Assembly (NCBI RefSeq): GCF_040358255.1
Contig: NZ_CP132938.1
Location: 1,798,001-1,862,000, forward strand
Length of the DNA stretch: 64,000 nucleotides
DNA from: Tunturibacter gelidoferens
Lineage (GTDB): Bacteria > Acidobacteriota > Terriglobia > Terriglobales > Acidobacteriaceae
Direction of reading: 5' to 3'
In this document: positions 8,348 through 18,351 of the stretch, in pieces
Numbering within the stretch: position 1 is the stretch's first letter
How the letters are laid out: every line of letters begins with the position of its first letter
Program-made: the position numbers and the translations under genes
The notes under the pieces: generated by a model
What the model was told of the DNA's origin: nothing
The model's input: only the letters and a program-made list of their open reading frames with translations
The model's database searches: none

Positions 8348-9439
8348 ATGAATAAATTAGTAGCCGGCAATCTGGTCCACCGTCCCCTCCGCTCGCTCAT
8401 CAGCTGCCTCGCCATCGCCATCGAGGTCATCATGATCCTCTCCATCACCGCGATCCTCATGGGCAAGCTCAACGGCTTCAAGACCCGCCAGAACGGCATC
8501 GGCATGGACATGTTCGTCCGGCCCAACACCGCCAGCAACCTCATCGGCATGAGCCCCGCCGGAGCTTCCATCAAGGTCGCGGACGTCCTCGCCAAGATCC
8601 CCCACGTCATCGTCTCCGCCCCCGTCAACGTCCAGATCAACAGCTCCCTCGACACCATCTACGGCATCGACTTCAAAAGCTTCGACGCGCTCCTCCCCTT
8701 CACCTTCCTCTCCGGCACACCCTTCCAGGGCCCCGACGACGTCATCCTCGACGACTACGCCGCCGCAGGTAAGAAGGTCGGCGACCACATCAGCATCCTC
8801 AACCACCCCTTCCGCATCTCCGGCATCGTCGCCCACGGCAAAGGCGGCCGCAAGTTCGTCCCCATCGACACCATGGGCTCGCTCACCGGCACCGAAGGTA
8901 AGGCCACCATGTTCTACCTCCGCACCGAAGACCAGCCGAAGTACCAGGACGAGGTCCGCAAGGACATCCTCGCCACCCCCGGCATGAGCACCTACAACGT
9001 CGCCACCGCCGAGGAGTATCTCTCCTCCATCTCGCCCGATCGCCTTCCCGGCTTCAACATCGGCCTTCAGGTCGTCATCGGCATCGCCGTCATCATCGGC
9101 TTCCTCGTCATCTTCCAGTCCATGTACACCGCCGTCATGGAGCGCACCCGCGAGATCGGCATCCTCAAATCCATGGGAGCCTCCCGCTCCTACATCGTCG
9201 GCATCGTCCTCCGCGAGACCGGCGTCCTCGCCACCATCGGCATCGTCCTCGGCATCGCGGCCAGCTTCGCCCTAAGCGCCGCGCTAGAAGCCCGTTTCCC
9301 CACGCTCGACTTCGTCATCAACGTCCCCTACGTCTGGAAGGCCACCGCCATCGCCTTCATCGGAGCCCTTCTAGGCGCACTCTACCCAGCCCTCAAAGCC
9401 GCCAGCAAAGACCCCATCGACGCCCTCTCCTACGAGTAA
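8348..9439 (+). CDS. FtsX/MacB-type ABC transporter permease
   Basis: The 363-residue permease has one N-terminal helix (LRSLISCLAIAIEVIMILSI), a large periplasmic domain (about 50-225) and three C-terminal helices. The hallmark ERTREIGILKSMGASRSYI motif precedes the third helix, and the protein ends KDPIDALSYE as in DevC/LolC-like permeases. It would move substrates across or out of the inner membrane together with an ATPase and often an adaptor. No ATPase is adjacent; a LolD-type ATPase lies at 41.5 kb. An upstream open frame from 8222 is only read-through of the repeat; ATG at 8348 starts MNKLVAGNL. Confidence 0.88.
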   Translation: MNKLVAGNLVHRPLRSLISCLAIAIEVIMILSITAILMGKLNGFKTRQNGIGMDMFVRPNTASNLIGMSPAGASIKVADVLAKIPHVIVSAPVNVQINSSLDTIYGIDFKSFDALLPFTFLSGTPFQGPDDVILDDYAAAGKKVGDHISILNHPFRISGIVAHGKGGRKFVPIDTMGSLTGTEGKATMFYLRTEDQPKYQDEVRKDILATPGMSTYNVATAEEYLSSISPDRLPGFNIGLQVVIGIAVIIGFLVIFQSMYTAVMERTREIGILKSMGASRSYIVGIVLRETGVLATIGIVLGIAASFALSAALEARFPTLDFVINVPYVWKATAIAFIGALLGALYPALKAASKDPIDALSYE

Positions 9440-9910
9440 GAACTGTTTGGACGTTACCCAGTCTTCCTCGGTCGCAGAAGTTTGCTCGCGGCTGGGGTTG
9501 ATGTAGAGGCCTAATGTAGAGGGCTAAAAAAGCACACCGATCCATTCGATCTTTACCAAGTATTGAATTGACCCCTCTTGGCACCCGGCGTAAAATTTGC
9601 CCGTCGCGTAAGTGATCTTCCCTCGCGACTCTCGTCGGCCCTGGTCCCCCAAGAATCTATTGCCCCCCTGAATCCCCCAGGAATCCACCGGCTACCCGAT
9701 TCATTCCACTAAAACGGCGCCTCATCGAGAGCCCTTCCGCTCTCGAAAAGCTGTTTGCCGCATGGTGCATCAGCTAAAGGGGCTCTGGAACAAATTCAGG
9801 TCAACCATTGTGTCTCGGTTATCTCCCTACGTGGGTTGCTATTTCGGCTTCGGGCTTCTCCGAAGTTCACTCTCACCAGTAACGCATTTCATTCCATTGG
9901 AGAATAGACA
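9440..9910. other. long leader region of the sulfatase gene
   Basis: No gene is visible. The stretch holds a good promoter at 9568-9596 and a small perfect hairpin (CGAGAGC at 9726-9732 with GCTCTCG at 9739-9745), implying a 5' untranslated leader of about 300 bases. I recognise no riboswitch. Confidence 0.5.
9568..9596 (+). promoter_or_regulatory. sigma-70 promoter, probably of the sulfatase gene
   Basis: TTGACC (9568-9573) and TAAAAT (9591-9596) are separated by 17 bases, an almost ideal housekeeping promoter. It points to the sulfatase gene 315 bases downstream with no other frame between. Confidence 0.6.
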
Positions 9911-11845
9911 ATGAAACGCAGAGACTTCCTGAAAACCACCGCCGCCGTCGCAGGCGCCGGCGTCGCCAGTCGCCTTGGTTTCTCTCAAAACATCACCGAA
10001 CCAGGAGCAAAACCCAACATCCTCTTCATCCTCGTCGATGAATTACGTTGGCCCACCGTCTTCCCCGCTGGCGTAAACAGCGCCGAAGATTACTTCAGAC
10101 GCTTCATGCCGAATCTATATAAGTACGTATGGAAAGGCGGCGTAAAGTTCTCCAACTACCACACCGCAGCATGCGCTTGCACACCCGCTCGCGGTACCAT
10201 CCTCACCGGCCTCTACTCCCATCAAAGCTGGCTCATCAGCACCATCCTCTCCAATCCCAATCTGCCGGTTCTCAATCCGGCATTTCCAACCTTCGGCAAG
10301 CTCCTTTGCGCAGCCGGCTATACCACGCCATACTACGGAAAGTGGCATGTCTCCATCCCCAGCGGCCCCAGCGACACCGCCCCCTACGGATTCGCATGGA
10401 ACAGTCCCCCGGACGTAGTCGGATTCAACCTCCAGGGCACTTACGGCGACCCCATTCCCCCCCCGCCTCCCCCAAACCCAACGGAACCTCCTCCATACCA
10501 CAACGACGCCTACACCACCAACCAGGCCGTCTCCTACCTGCAGAACGTCAAGACCACAGATGCCCCATGGTGTCTGACCGTCGGCTACGTCAACCCGCAC
10601 GACCGCGAATTCTATCCAGCTGGCACCGAGTTCCTCACTTACACCAACGTCTTCGCGAACTACAACCAGAACAAACCCCCAAGTGCCCAACTCAAGCAGT
10701 TCACCGACTACACCACCACTCCGCCGATCGTTAACTGGAACATCAACAAGCTCAAATCACCTCCTCCTCAGGGCTACCCATTCCTTCCCCCCAACTGGCA
10801 AAATCCCACTAACTACGCGGCATTCAACAAACCCACCACGCATACCTACATTCAGCAGTTTTCAGCCGCCATTTGGGGAGGCATTGCTCCTGACCTATTT
10901 CAGTTCGGCTTCAAGGTCGATCCTTATGGCAACGGAAACCTCGGCTTCGGTGTAGGCAACGCGCCCTTCTACTACTGGCAACGCGGTCTGGACAGCTATA
11001 CCCAGGTCACTAAGATCGTCGATCAACAGATAGGTGACGTCCTCGATCAACTCCACAAGCTGCCGCAGAGCATCATCGACAACACCGTCATCATCTTTGC
11101 CTCCGACCACGGCGAATACAGCGGTGCGCACGGCTTCGTTCAGGGCAAAATCGGCACCGTCTATGAGGAGTGCACCCACATCCCGCTCATCGTCATGGAC
11201 CCCAGTGGCCGCTTCACTGGCGACACCAACACCATTCGAACCGGCCTCTGCTCCTCCGTCGACCTGCTGAACATGTTCGTCACCCTCGGCAACAAGGGCG
11301 ACACAACCTGGCTAACGAAGCATCCTTATGACCAGATCTACACCAACCGCCACGACATGTACTCTATGCTGAAGTCGCGCTGGGCTCCAGGCAGGGACCA
11401 CCTCCTCTTCGCCACCGACGAGATCGCTCCCGACTTCTACAACTTCAACGGATCCCCGACCAACATCCTCGCCCTCCGCACTGAAGACGCCAAGGTGGGT
11501 GTCTATGCCGACTGGAAGCCCCTCTCCGTCACCATCGACCCCACCACCGTACAGCTCGAGTTCTACGACTACTCCACCAAAGCCGGTCAGCTCGAGCTCT
11601 TCAGCCACCCCAACGACCCCCGTGCCCAGGAGGGCTACGAGGCGCTCATCAACAACTACCTGCCCAACGAGCTCGCCGCACCTCTGCCCGGCAATCCCCT
11701 CGATCCCAAGTCGCTGCGCTTTCAGCAGATCAAATCGGAGATCGCCCACGTCGCATTCCGCGACTTCATCAAGAACCAGCCGGACTCCACTTGGCAGAAA
11801 GGCAACGGCCTGCGTCTGTTGCTCGGTTACGGCGGGCCATTCTAA
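9911..11845 (+). CDS. TAT-exported type I sulfatase
   Basis: The protein begins with a twin-arginine signal (MKRRDFLKTTAAVAGAGVAS) and a type I sulfatase/alkaline phosphatase fold. PNILFILVDE supplies the first metal-binding Asp (residue 43), and CTPARGTILTG (Cys90) is the C-x-P-x-R site that is oxidised to formylglycine. SDHGEYSGAHG is the second metal motif. Length is 644 residues, longer than the usual 450-550 because of insertions in the middle (PPPPPPNPTEPPPYH and the 200-330 region). It should hydrolyse sulfate esters in the periplasm; substrate is unknown. No formylglycine-generating enzyme is in the window. A GGAG lies nine bases before the ATG. Confidence 0.9.
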   Translation: MKRRDFLKTTAAVAGAGVASRLGFSQNITEPGAKPNILFILVDELRWPTVFPAGVNSAEDYFRRFMPNLYKYVWKGGVKFSNYHTAACACTPARGTILTGLYSHQSWLISTILSNPNLPVLNPAFPTFGKLLCAAGYTTPYYGKWHVSIPSGPSDTAPYGFAWNSPPDVVGFNLQGTYGDPIPPPPPPNPTEPPPYHNDAYTTNQAVSYLQNVKTTDAPWCLTVGYVNPHDREFYPAGTEFLTYTNVFANYNQNKPPSAQLKQFTDYTTTPPIVNWNINKLKSPPPQGYPFLPPNWQNPTNYAAFNKPTTHTYIQQFSAAIWGGIAPDLFQFGFKVDPYGNGNLGFGVGNAPFYYWQRGLDSYTQVTKIVDQQIGDVLDQLHKLPQSIIDNTVIIFASDHGEYSGAHGFVQGKIGTVYEECTHIPLIVMDPSGRFTGDTNTIRTGLCSSVDLLNMFVTLGNKGDTTWLTKHPYDQIYTNRHDMYSMLKSRWAPGRDHLLFATDEIAPDFYNFNGSPTNILALRTEDAKVGVYADWKPLSVTIDPTTVQLEFYDYSTKAGQLELFSHPNDPRAQEGYEALINNYLPNELAAPLPGNPLDPKSLRFQQIKSEIAHVAFRDFIKNQPDSTWQKGNGLRLLLGYGGPF

Positions 11846-12300
11846 TCAATCGACCGAGCCGCAAAAACTCAAGGGAGGCGCTCATTCCGCGTCTCCCTCT
11901 TTCTTCTGTTCAACACCTGACGCCTTTTCGTAGCCAGCCGCTGACATCTTTAGCGTCCCGAGTATGTGGTTGGCGAGCCGGAAGTTGCCGCACTTCTTTC
12001 TCAATTGTTGCCAAATCGCAAATGCACTCGTTGAACTTCGTGCACGCTCAACAGTTCCGCATCGCTCCCGAGTAACGAGCTGACCGGAGACTGACCCACT
12101 TCCAAAAAGCCTACCCCTTGACAAACAGCCGCCCCAAATCCCCCCACTTTTAGCCTGCCGCACCCGCAATAAAAAATCCACCGCCAAAACGCGAAAAGCC
12201 GCCACTGGCGCGTCCTCCACCACAAAAAGACGCTGTCAAAACACCACATCTCACCACCAGAAAACCACCTCATTACCACCATCCACCAGCAACCAACAGC
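11846..12300. other. intergenic region between convergent genes
   Basis: The sulfatase and the following minus-strand gene converge here. Apart from the terminator at 11873-11897 I see no gene, RNA or recognisable repeat; frames here are low-complexity shadows. Confidence 0.5.
11873..11897 (+). terminator. terminator of the sulfatase gene
   Basis: GGGAGGCG (11873-11880) pairs with CGTCTCCC (11890-11897; one G-T pair) with a nine-base loop, followed by TCTTTCTTCTGTT. It lies 28 bases after the sulfatase stop. Confidence 0.6.
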
Positions 12301-13305
12301 TCAGAGCGATCCCGACGGCGCATCCACCCTCACCGGTAGAAACCGCTGCATCGCCAACTCCACCGTCAGCGGCGCCAGCGCCAGCGCAAACGGCAGAAAG
12401 ATCCGCACCTCCTTCACCCTCCCCACCACCAGCCACATCCCCAGAAAGATCAGTGCTCCCGCCAAAACCCCCACCCCAGCCGCTTCCATCCGCTCCCGCC
12501 GCCTCACAACCATCCACACCGTCCAGGCAAAAGGCCCCATAAACAGCCAAAACGGAATCCACGAAGCCGCCGAACTCAAATTCAAAAGAAGCTGAAACAC
12601 CGCCGTTCTTCCATAGCCCGTCTGCGGAAACATCCATCGCATCAGCCAATACTGAATCCCCACCACCATCAGCAGCGAAACCACGCTCGTGCTCGCTTGC
12701 ACCCCCCGCTGCAGCGCAAATCCCCGCCCCAAAGGCGTCAGACAAACCAGCAGAATCCCCGCATGCAGCGCAAACGCGACATCGGCGCGCACAAATCCCT
12801 GCGCCACAGCCAACAGCAAGAACCCAACCATCGCAGTGCCGACACGCAAAGGCACAGCCAGCAGCAGCACCGCCAGCGCCAAAATCGCCGCCGTAGGCAA
12901 CGTCTCGGGGCGTTGATACCAAAGCAGCCACGCCAGATAGAACTGCACCAGAACCACAAACCCCGCCGCCCCAAACCACTGTCCCGTCCGCCCGGCCTCG
13001 CGATACACAGTCGAACGCCGCAGCACCAGAAACAGCACAAACAAAGCAATAAAACCCGCGATCACATCCAGAACCGTCAGCATGTACCGAAGCGACAGAT
13101 GTGTATGTTGAGCCAGAAAGTACGCCGTATCGATCACCCCAACTCGATACTGGTTGGGCGCATCTGCGGTCCCCCCCACCACGTCCATCCAGATCCCCGG
13201 CTCCGTATGGAACGCCTGACTGTAGCTCCAGTAATCCAGAAAGCCCGCAGACAGAACGATAAGACTCAGCAAAACGCTGACGACCTTCTTTGGGCCCTCC
13301 ATCAT
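12301..13305 (-). CDS. polytopic membrane protein, unknown
   Basis: The 334-residue protein has about nine hydrophobic segments. The first periplasmic stretch contains PGIWMDVVGGTADAPNQYRV, a pattern I have seen in acidobacterial membrane proteins next to glycosyltransferases, but I cannot assign a family. It is divergent from the GT39-type gene (188 bases apart), and both could share a control region. Possible role in polysaccharide assembly is only an inference from context. Confidence 0.6.
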   Translation of the reverse strand: MMEGPKKVVSVLLSLIVLSAGFLDYWSYSQAFHTEPGIWMDVVGGTADAPNQYRVGVIDTAYFLAQHTHLSLRYMLTVLDVIAGFIALFVLFLVLRRSTVYREAGRTGQWFGAAGFVVLVQFYLAWLLWYQRPETLPTAAILALAVLLLAVPLRVGTAMVGFLLLAVAQGFVRADVAFALHAGILLVCLTPLGRGFALQRGVQASTSVVSLLMVVGIQYWLMRWMFPQTGYGRTAVFQLLLNLSSAASWIPFWLFMGPFAWTVWMVVRRRERMEAAGVGVLAGALIFLGMWLVVGRVKEVRIFLPFALALAPLTVELAMQRFLPVRVDAPSGSL

Positions 13306-13493
13306 CCGTTCTCTTCTCGCTTCCCCACTGCGTTTGAGTGGAAGAATAGCACTCCGTCACAGTCCTCAACCCCCACACGGGCCCAGCCGTTACCCCAGAT
13401 ATCAACCCTTGCGCAACTCTTTGCATCCCTCCGTACTAATTCTGTAATACCCTGAACTCTTACATCAGACTTGCGTTTAACCTCCTGTACACA

Positions 13494-15173
13494 ATGAAGC
13501 GGCCAGGCTCCATCCCGTTCCCCATTCTTCGCGCCCTTGAGGCGGCCCTCCTCCTCGTCTCGGCCATCTTTCTCATCCTGCACGCCTTCCACCTCAGCGC
13601 CGACTTTCCCAACCACTCCCCCTGGATGGACTGGGCCAAGTACACCGACGAGGGCTGGTACGGCGACGCAGCCATCCGCCACTTCCTGCGCGGCCACTGG
13701 TACGTCCCCGGCGACTTCAACCCCGCCGCCGCCCTCCCCATCTGGCCCCTCCTCGAAGCCGCCCTCTTCCGCTTCACCGGCGTCAGCCTCACCGCCGCCC
13801 GCGGCCTCACCGTCGCCATCTTCGGCCTCATTCTTGCCGCCTCTTATCTTCTGCTCCGCCGCTGGCAAAATCTCACAGCCCCTGCCGGTCAAAAACCCAC
13901 CACCACCCTCGCTCCTGCCATCGCCGTCCTCCTCCTCGCGGTCAGTCCCTTCTGCTATGTCTTCACCCGCATGGCGATCCTCGAGCCCCTGCTCATCCTC
14001 CTCACACTCCTCGCCCTCCTCGCCGCCTCCTACGCCGACCTGCAGCCAGAGAGCCTCCCCACCAATCTCCGCACCCGCCTCCATCAAGCTATCCCTATCG
14101 TCTCTCTCGGCTTACTTCTCCCGCTCATGGTCCTCACCAAGACCACCGCCATCTTCCTCCTCCCCTCCGTCGCCTGGATCTTATGGGCCCGTGCCGGGTA
14201 CCGCATTCGCCCCTTCCTCCGCCTGATACTCCCCGCCGCAGCCCTGGCCGCCATCACCTGGATCGCCTACTACGCCTTCATCGTCCGCCCCCACTTCCTC
14301 GACGACTATCACTATCTCTTCAGCGCCAACGCCTACACCGGCATCACCCCCGCCACCGCCCTCTCCGTCCTCGGCGACACCATCACCGACGGCCTCTGGA
14401 TCGGCAACATTCTCTACCCCCTGGCCCTCCTCGCCATCTTTTCAGCCTTCCTCCTCCGTCCTCGCCTCCTCCGCAACCCACTCATTCCAGCCCTTCTGCT
14501 CTGGGCAGCGGGCTACGCAGCCTTCCTCGCTTATCACAACAACCTCCAGCCCCGTTACTACCTCGTCCTCGCAATCCCCCTCACCCTGTTGATTCCCGTC
14601 GTCTTCTCCACCCTATGGACCCTCCCCCAACCCAACTCCGAACCCCTGTCTGCTCTTCGCCGCCTCGGCACAGCCAGCATCTTAGCCGTCCTGGCCGTAC
14701 TCACTGTCACCGACGCCCGCCAGACCCTCCACTACGTCCGCACCCCCGACTACACCTTTACCTCCGCCGCCGCCCAGATCCGCAAAATCGTCTCTGCCGA
14801 CCACACCCACAACCCGCTCATCCTCTCCATCAGCGGCTCCAACCTCTCCCTCATGACCGGCCTGCCCTCCATCTGCGACGACTTCGGCACCATGGACCTC
14901 GCCGTCCGCGTCAAGGCCTACCACCCCGGCTGGTACGTCGCCTGGAACCAGGTTGACGACGACAAGATGGACGCCCTCACCCCCACCTATCACCTGCAAC
15001 GCGTCGCCGCCTTCCCCGCCATGGACGATCCAGAGCGCAACCTCCTCATTCTCTACCGCCTCGACCCCGCCACCCCCGGCACGCCACCGCGCCGCCATCG
15101 CAAACCCGTCATCCCGCGACTCCTTCAGACCAGCTTCGGCCAGCAGCCCAGCCCCATCCAACTCGAACACTAA
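13494..15173 (+). CDS. GT-C fold glycosyltransferase (GT39/ArnT-like)
   Basis: This 559-residue protein has about 11 membrane helices. The first periplasmic loop carries TDEGWYGDAAIRHFL (Asp52-Glu53), the DE motif that serves as catalytic acid site in GT-C enzymes that use polyprenyl-phosphate sugars. A long hydrophobic body (AARGLTVAIFGLILAASYLL and following) and a soluble C-terminal periplasmic domain (about 430-545) complete the layout. It probably transfers a sugar to a lipid carrier, lipid A-like molecule or polysaccharide in the periplasm. It is followed closely by an acyltransferase and another GT-C-like protein in the same direction. Confidence 0.8.
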   Translation: MKRPGSIPFPILRALEAALLLVSAIFLILHAFHLSADFPNHSPWMDWAKYTDEGWYGDAAIRHFLRGHWYVPGDFNPAAALPIWPLLEAALFRFTGVSLTAARGLTVAIFGLILAASYLLLRRWQNLTAPAGQKPTTTLAPAIAVLLLAVSPFCYVFTRMAILEPLLILLTLLALLAASYADLQPESLPTNLRTRLHQAIPIVSLGLLLPLMVLTKTTAIFLLPSVAWILWARAGYRIRPFLRLILPAAALAAITWIAYYAFIVRPHFLDDYHYLFSANAYTGITPATALSVLGDTITDGLWIGNILYPLALLAIFSAFLLRPRLLRNPLIPALLLWAAGYAAFLAYHNNLQPRYYLVLAIPLTLLIPVVFSTLWTLPQPNSEPLSALRRLGTASILAVLAVLTVTDARQTLHYVRTPDYTFTSAAAQIRKIVSADHTHNPLILSISGSNLSLMTGLPSICDDFGTMDLAVRVKAYHPGWYVAWNQVDDDKMDALTPTYHLQRVAAFPAMDDPERNLLILYRLDPATPGTPPRRHRKPVIPRLLQTSFGQQPSPIQLEH

Positions 15174-15221
15174 GGCCCCGCGCCATTGCTCATCAGTCCC
15201 CAAGCTATACTTGGCGTGACC

Positions 15222-16419
15222 ATGCGAGACGAGACAAATCAGCGCCCGGAGCGCGAATCCAGGCGCTTCTACGAGCTTGATTCTCTCCGTGGCGTGGCCG
15301 CTCTCACCGTCGTTCTCCACCACTTTTCGCGCATCTGTCCAGACAACGTCACCCACCTCCTCATCCGGACCCCCCCTCAGAATCCTCATCGCCGGACATC
15401 AGGCCGTCATCCTCTTCTTCTTCCTCAGCGGCTTCGTCCTCACCCTCCCCTATCAAAAAAAGAACCGCCTCGACTACGGATCTTTCCTTTTAAAGAGAAT
15501 CTGCCGCATCTACCTCCCTTACCTGGGAGCACTGGCCCTCGCCGTTTTGTTTGACCGTTATCTCCCGGCTAAGCCTTCCGACAACTACTGGATCAACTCC
15601 ACCTGGTCAGAGCCTGTCACCTCGCATCTCGTGATGCAGCACGTTCTCTTTCTCGGCAACTACGACTGGTCTCAGTTCAACACTGCCTTCTGGTCCCTTG
15701 TCTACGAGATGCGGATCTCTCTCATCTTCCCCCTCATTGCAGTCGCTGTCCTTCGTCTTCGTTCTCTCTGGCTGATCCTCACTGCCGCCGCGCTCTCCGC
15801 CGCCTGTTTCCCCCTGGCCGACCTATCTTCCAACATAGTGCACCTCTGCACTCACGAGACAGCCGTCAACACGATGCTTACCCTCCACTACGCGGCCTTC
15901 TTCATCATCGGGTCGCTGTTGGCAAAGCATCTTCCTGCAGTCAACCGCTGGTACGCCCGGCTCACACTCAGTCAGGTCGCGATCGTCGCTCTCGTCTGTT
16001 TGAGTCTCTACTGCTTCGGAAACGCCAGCAGCCTGGTTCAACGCTTTCCCGCCATTCCTCAGGACATGTTCGACTGGCTCGTCGCCGTCGGAGCCGTCAT
16101 GCTCATCGTCTTCGCGATCAACAATCGTCTCTTTCACAGCTTCCTGACTAGCCGTTCCATCCATTACCTTGGAGAGCGTTCTTACAGCCTCTATCTCATC
16201 CATGGAACCATCCTCTTCGCCCTCATCCACACCCTCATGGGACGAGTCCGCCTCGATCTCCTCTTGCTCCTCTATCTCGTGACGACCCTCCTCGTCACGG
16301 AGATCTTCTACCGCCTGGTCGAGCGCCCCACCATGCAGCTCGGTCGCCGACTCACAACTCCCGCAAGACCCCGTACACCGACGACGCTGCTGCCCGTCGC
16401 GTCCGATTCTCATAAGTAA
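15222..16419 (+). CDS. acyltransferase 3 family protein with a frameshift
   Basis: The gene starts at ATG 15222 (MRDETNQRPERESRRFYELD, SLRGVAALTVVLHHFSRI) and continues in the next frame from about 15370 (LRILIAGHQAVILFFFLSGF, YGSFLLKRICRIYLPYL). The two parts together form an ordinary acyltransferase-3 protein of about 398 residues with ten helices, such as those that O-acetylate surface polysaccharides. The break lies in a run of seven C at 15370-15376; removing one C restores one frame. This may be a real mutation, phase variation or a sequencing error. A shorter frame from 15277 lacks the catalytic N-terminal region. The downstream gene starts 15 bases after the stop. Confidence 0.75.
15370..15376 (+). 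other. C7 homopolymer at acyltransferase frame break
   Basis: Seven consecutive C residues coincide with the switch from the N-terminal frame (ending LLIRTPP) to the C-terminal frame (starting LRILIAGH). Six C would give one continuous reading frame. Confidence 0.8.
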
Positions 16420-16434
16420 ACTGGAGAACGTTTC

Positions 16435-18342
16435 ATGACCCCAGCTTCGCTTCTGCACTTCCTTGAGGCCCTCGTCTGGTGCGCTCTCCTCTTCCTCTCC
16501 ATCGCGGGCTACGGGGCCCTTTTCCTTCGCCTCTTCGCTATCCGCAGACCCTCCGTCACCCTCGCAGCCACCAGCGGATTCGGCGTCGTCATCTTCCTCG
16601 GCGGCTGCCTCAATCTTCTGCATGCCATCACAGCCCCCGTCCTGATCTCCTTCACGATCCTCGGCCTTCTCGCCGCCATTCTCCTGCGCATCACCATCAA
16701 CGAAACCGACACACCCAGCTCAACCCCGTTCCTCCAGAAGCCCTCAGCGGCATCAAAAGCCGTCCCCATCCTCCTGCTGGCCGCAGCCTTAGTCTTCGTC
16801 GTCCGCATCGCCGCCACGGTCCATACGCAGTCCTACCAGGCCTCCGACGACTACAACTTCTACCTCGCCGCACCGGCAAAGATGCTCCAGCTCCACCACT
16901 ACGCCGCCGACCCCTTCAGCGAGCGCCGCATCATGTCCAGCATCGGCGGCAACTACTTCCTTCAGACCCTCGTCCTCGCCGTCCTCCCACTCGCCGACGT
17001 CCAGATGGCAGACCGCGCCCTCGGCCTCATCCTCCTCGCCTTTTTTTCCCTCTCTCTCGCCGCCGAGTTTCGCCTCACCCCACCGCAGCGAGCCCTATTT
17101 GCGCTCCTTCTCTTCGTCACCCCTCAGCTCGTCTTCAATCTCACCTTCGTCCTGCTGCCCAGCGCCCTCTTCTTCGCCCTGGTCTATCTGGCCGCCAACC
17201 GCAAGCTCCTCGCCGCCAACCCGACCCTCCAAGCCCTTCTCCTGGGCGCAGTTACCGGCGTCCTCGCCACCACTAAGTCCACCTATCTGCCCCACGGAGT
17301 CATCTTCGTCAGCTGCTTCGCTCTCTTCCAGGCGCGTCGCCGAAGCCTCTCCTCAGGCATCAAGACGCTCCTACTCGCCGCCCTCTCCTGCCTCATCGTG
17401 ATGGCCCCCTGGATGATCGCCAGCCACGCCACCTCCGGCACCTGGTTCTATCCCTCTCTCGGCAAGGGCTACCAATACAGTGCCTACGGCCTCTATCCTG
17501 CGCCCTCAGGAGCAGGCCTCTCCATCATCCTGCACAAGGTCGTCCCCTTCTGTGCCCCCCTCCTCTTCCTCTTAGCCCTCGAATGGTATCTCGGCGACCG
17601 CGACGAGCAAGGCGAAGCCATCCTCGCGCTCTCCGCTGCCGCCCTCTGCGCCACCCTGCTCGTCGGCATCGGCACTGGCGGAGACTCCGTTCGCCGCTAC
17701 AACTACCCCTGCATCATCCCCGCGATGCTCCTCCTCTACATCGTCTTCAGCCGCCGCCGCAACACCTTCCCCGGCTCCCGCCGCTGGCCCATCCTCCAGA
17801 CCGTCACCATCCTCTTCATCGCCTACACCGCCATCACCACCTGGCGCAACAAATTCACCAACGAGTTCGACCAGATCCCCCTGGGCCTCAAAGCCGCACT
17901 GCAAGACACCCCCATCGTCCCCCCCAGCGTCACAGCCGAATACGCCGCCGTCCAGCGAGCCATCCCCACCGACGCCGGCACCCTCGCCACCGTCACCAAC
18001 AGCTTCCTCTTCGATTACCGCGCCAACGCCATCAGCATTGCAGACTACCCCGGAGCCGCCAGCCTCCCCCCCGGCTGGCCCTCCCAGGGAGACGGCGACC
18101 TCCTCGCCCAATATCTCCTCGCCCACAACCTCCGCTATCTCGTCTGCTCCTACGCCGATTTCATCCCCCTCGACCACGAAGCCATCAAAGTCCTTCACGA
18201 CCCCAGCCGCACCCAGTGGATCCACAGCGAGCAGGCCATCCTCCTCCGATCCCATCAGCAATACGCCGAGCTCGCCCACACCCGTCGCCATCTCTACGAC
18301 GACGGCCAAATCTACGTCCTTGACCTCGCTGAGCAACGCTAG
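16435..18342 (+). CDS. GT-C-like polytopic membrane protein
   Basis: The 635-residue protein has about 12 helices. After the first four comes QASDDYNFYLAAPAKMLQ, an acidic DD motif in a periplasmic loop like those of GT-C glycosyltransferases, followed by DPFSERRIMSSIGGNYF. A soluble C-terminal domain (about 470-630) includes LAQYLLAHNLRYLVCSYADF. It is probably a polyprenyl-phosphate-sugar dependent transferase or a related integral membrane protein; the exact family is not clear. It sits 15 bases after the acyltransferase, so the two are likely co-transcribed with the GT39-like gene. Confidence 0.68.
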   Translation: MTPASLLHFLEALVWCALLFLSIAGYGALFLRLFAIRRPSVTLAATSGFGVVIFLGGCLNLLHAITAPVLISFTILGLLAAILLRITINETDTPSSTPFLQKPSAASKAVPILLLAAALVFVVRIAATVHTQSYQASDDYNFYLAAPAKMLQLHHYAADPFSERRIMSSIGGNYFLQTLVLAVLPLADVQMADRALGLILLAFFSLSLAAEFRLTPPQRALFALLLFVTPQLVFNLTFVLLPSALFFALVYLAANRKLLAANPTLQALLLGAVTGVLATTKSTYLPHGVIFVSCFALFQARRRSLSSGIKTLLLAALSCLIVMAPWMIASHATSGTWFYPSLGKGYQYSAYGLYPAPSGAGLSIILHKVVPFCAPLLFLLALEWYLGDRDEQGEAILALSAAALCATLLVGIGTGGDSVRRYNYPCIIPAMLLLYIVFSRRRNTFPGSRRWPILQTVTILFIAYTAITTWRNKFTNEFDQIPLGLKAALQDTPIVPPSVTAEYAAVQRAIPTDAGTLATVTNSFLFDYRANAISIADYPGAASLPPGWPSQGDGDLLAQYLLAHNLRYLVCSYADFIPLDHEAIKVLHDPSRTQWIHSEQAILLRSHQQYAELAHTRRHLYDDGQIYVLDLAEQR

Positions 18343-18351
18343 ACAACCCCT

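Noticed and set aside
12251..13426. Long Gly/Ala/Val-rich frame opposite or overlapping the 334-residue membrane protein
   Set aside because: It is in another register of the same strand and has low-complexity composition typical of a GC-rich shadow; the membrane-protein frame has a natural hydrophobic pattern.
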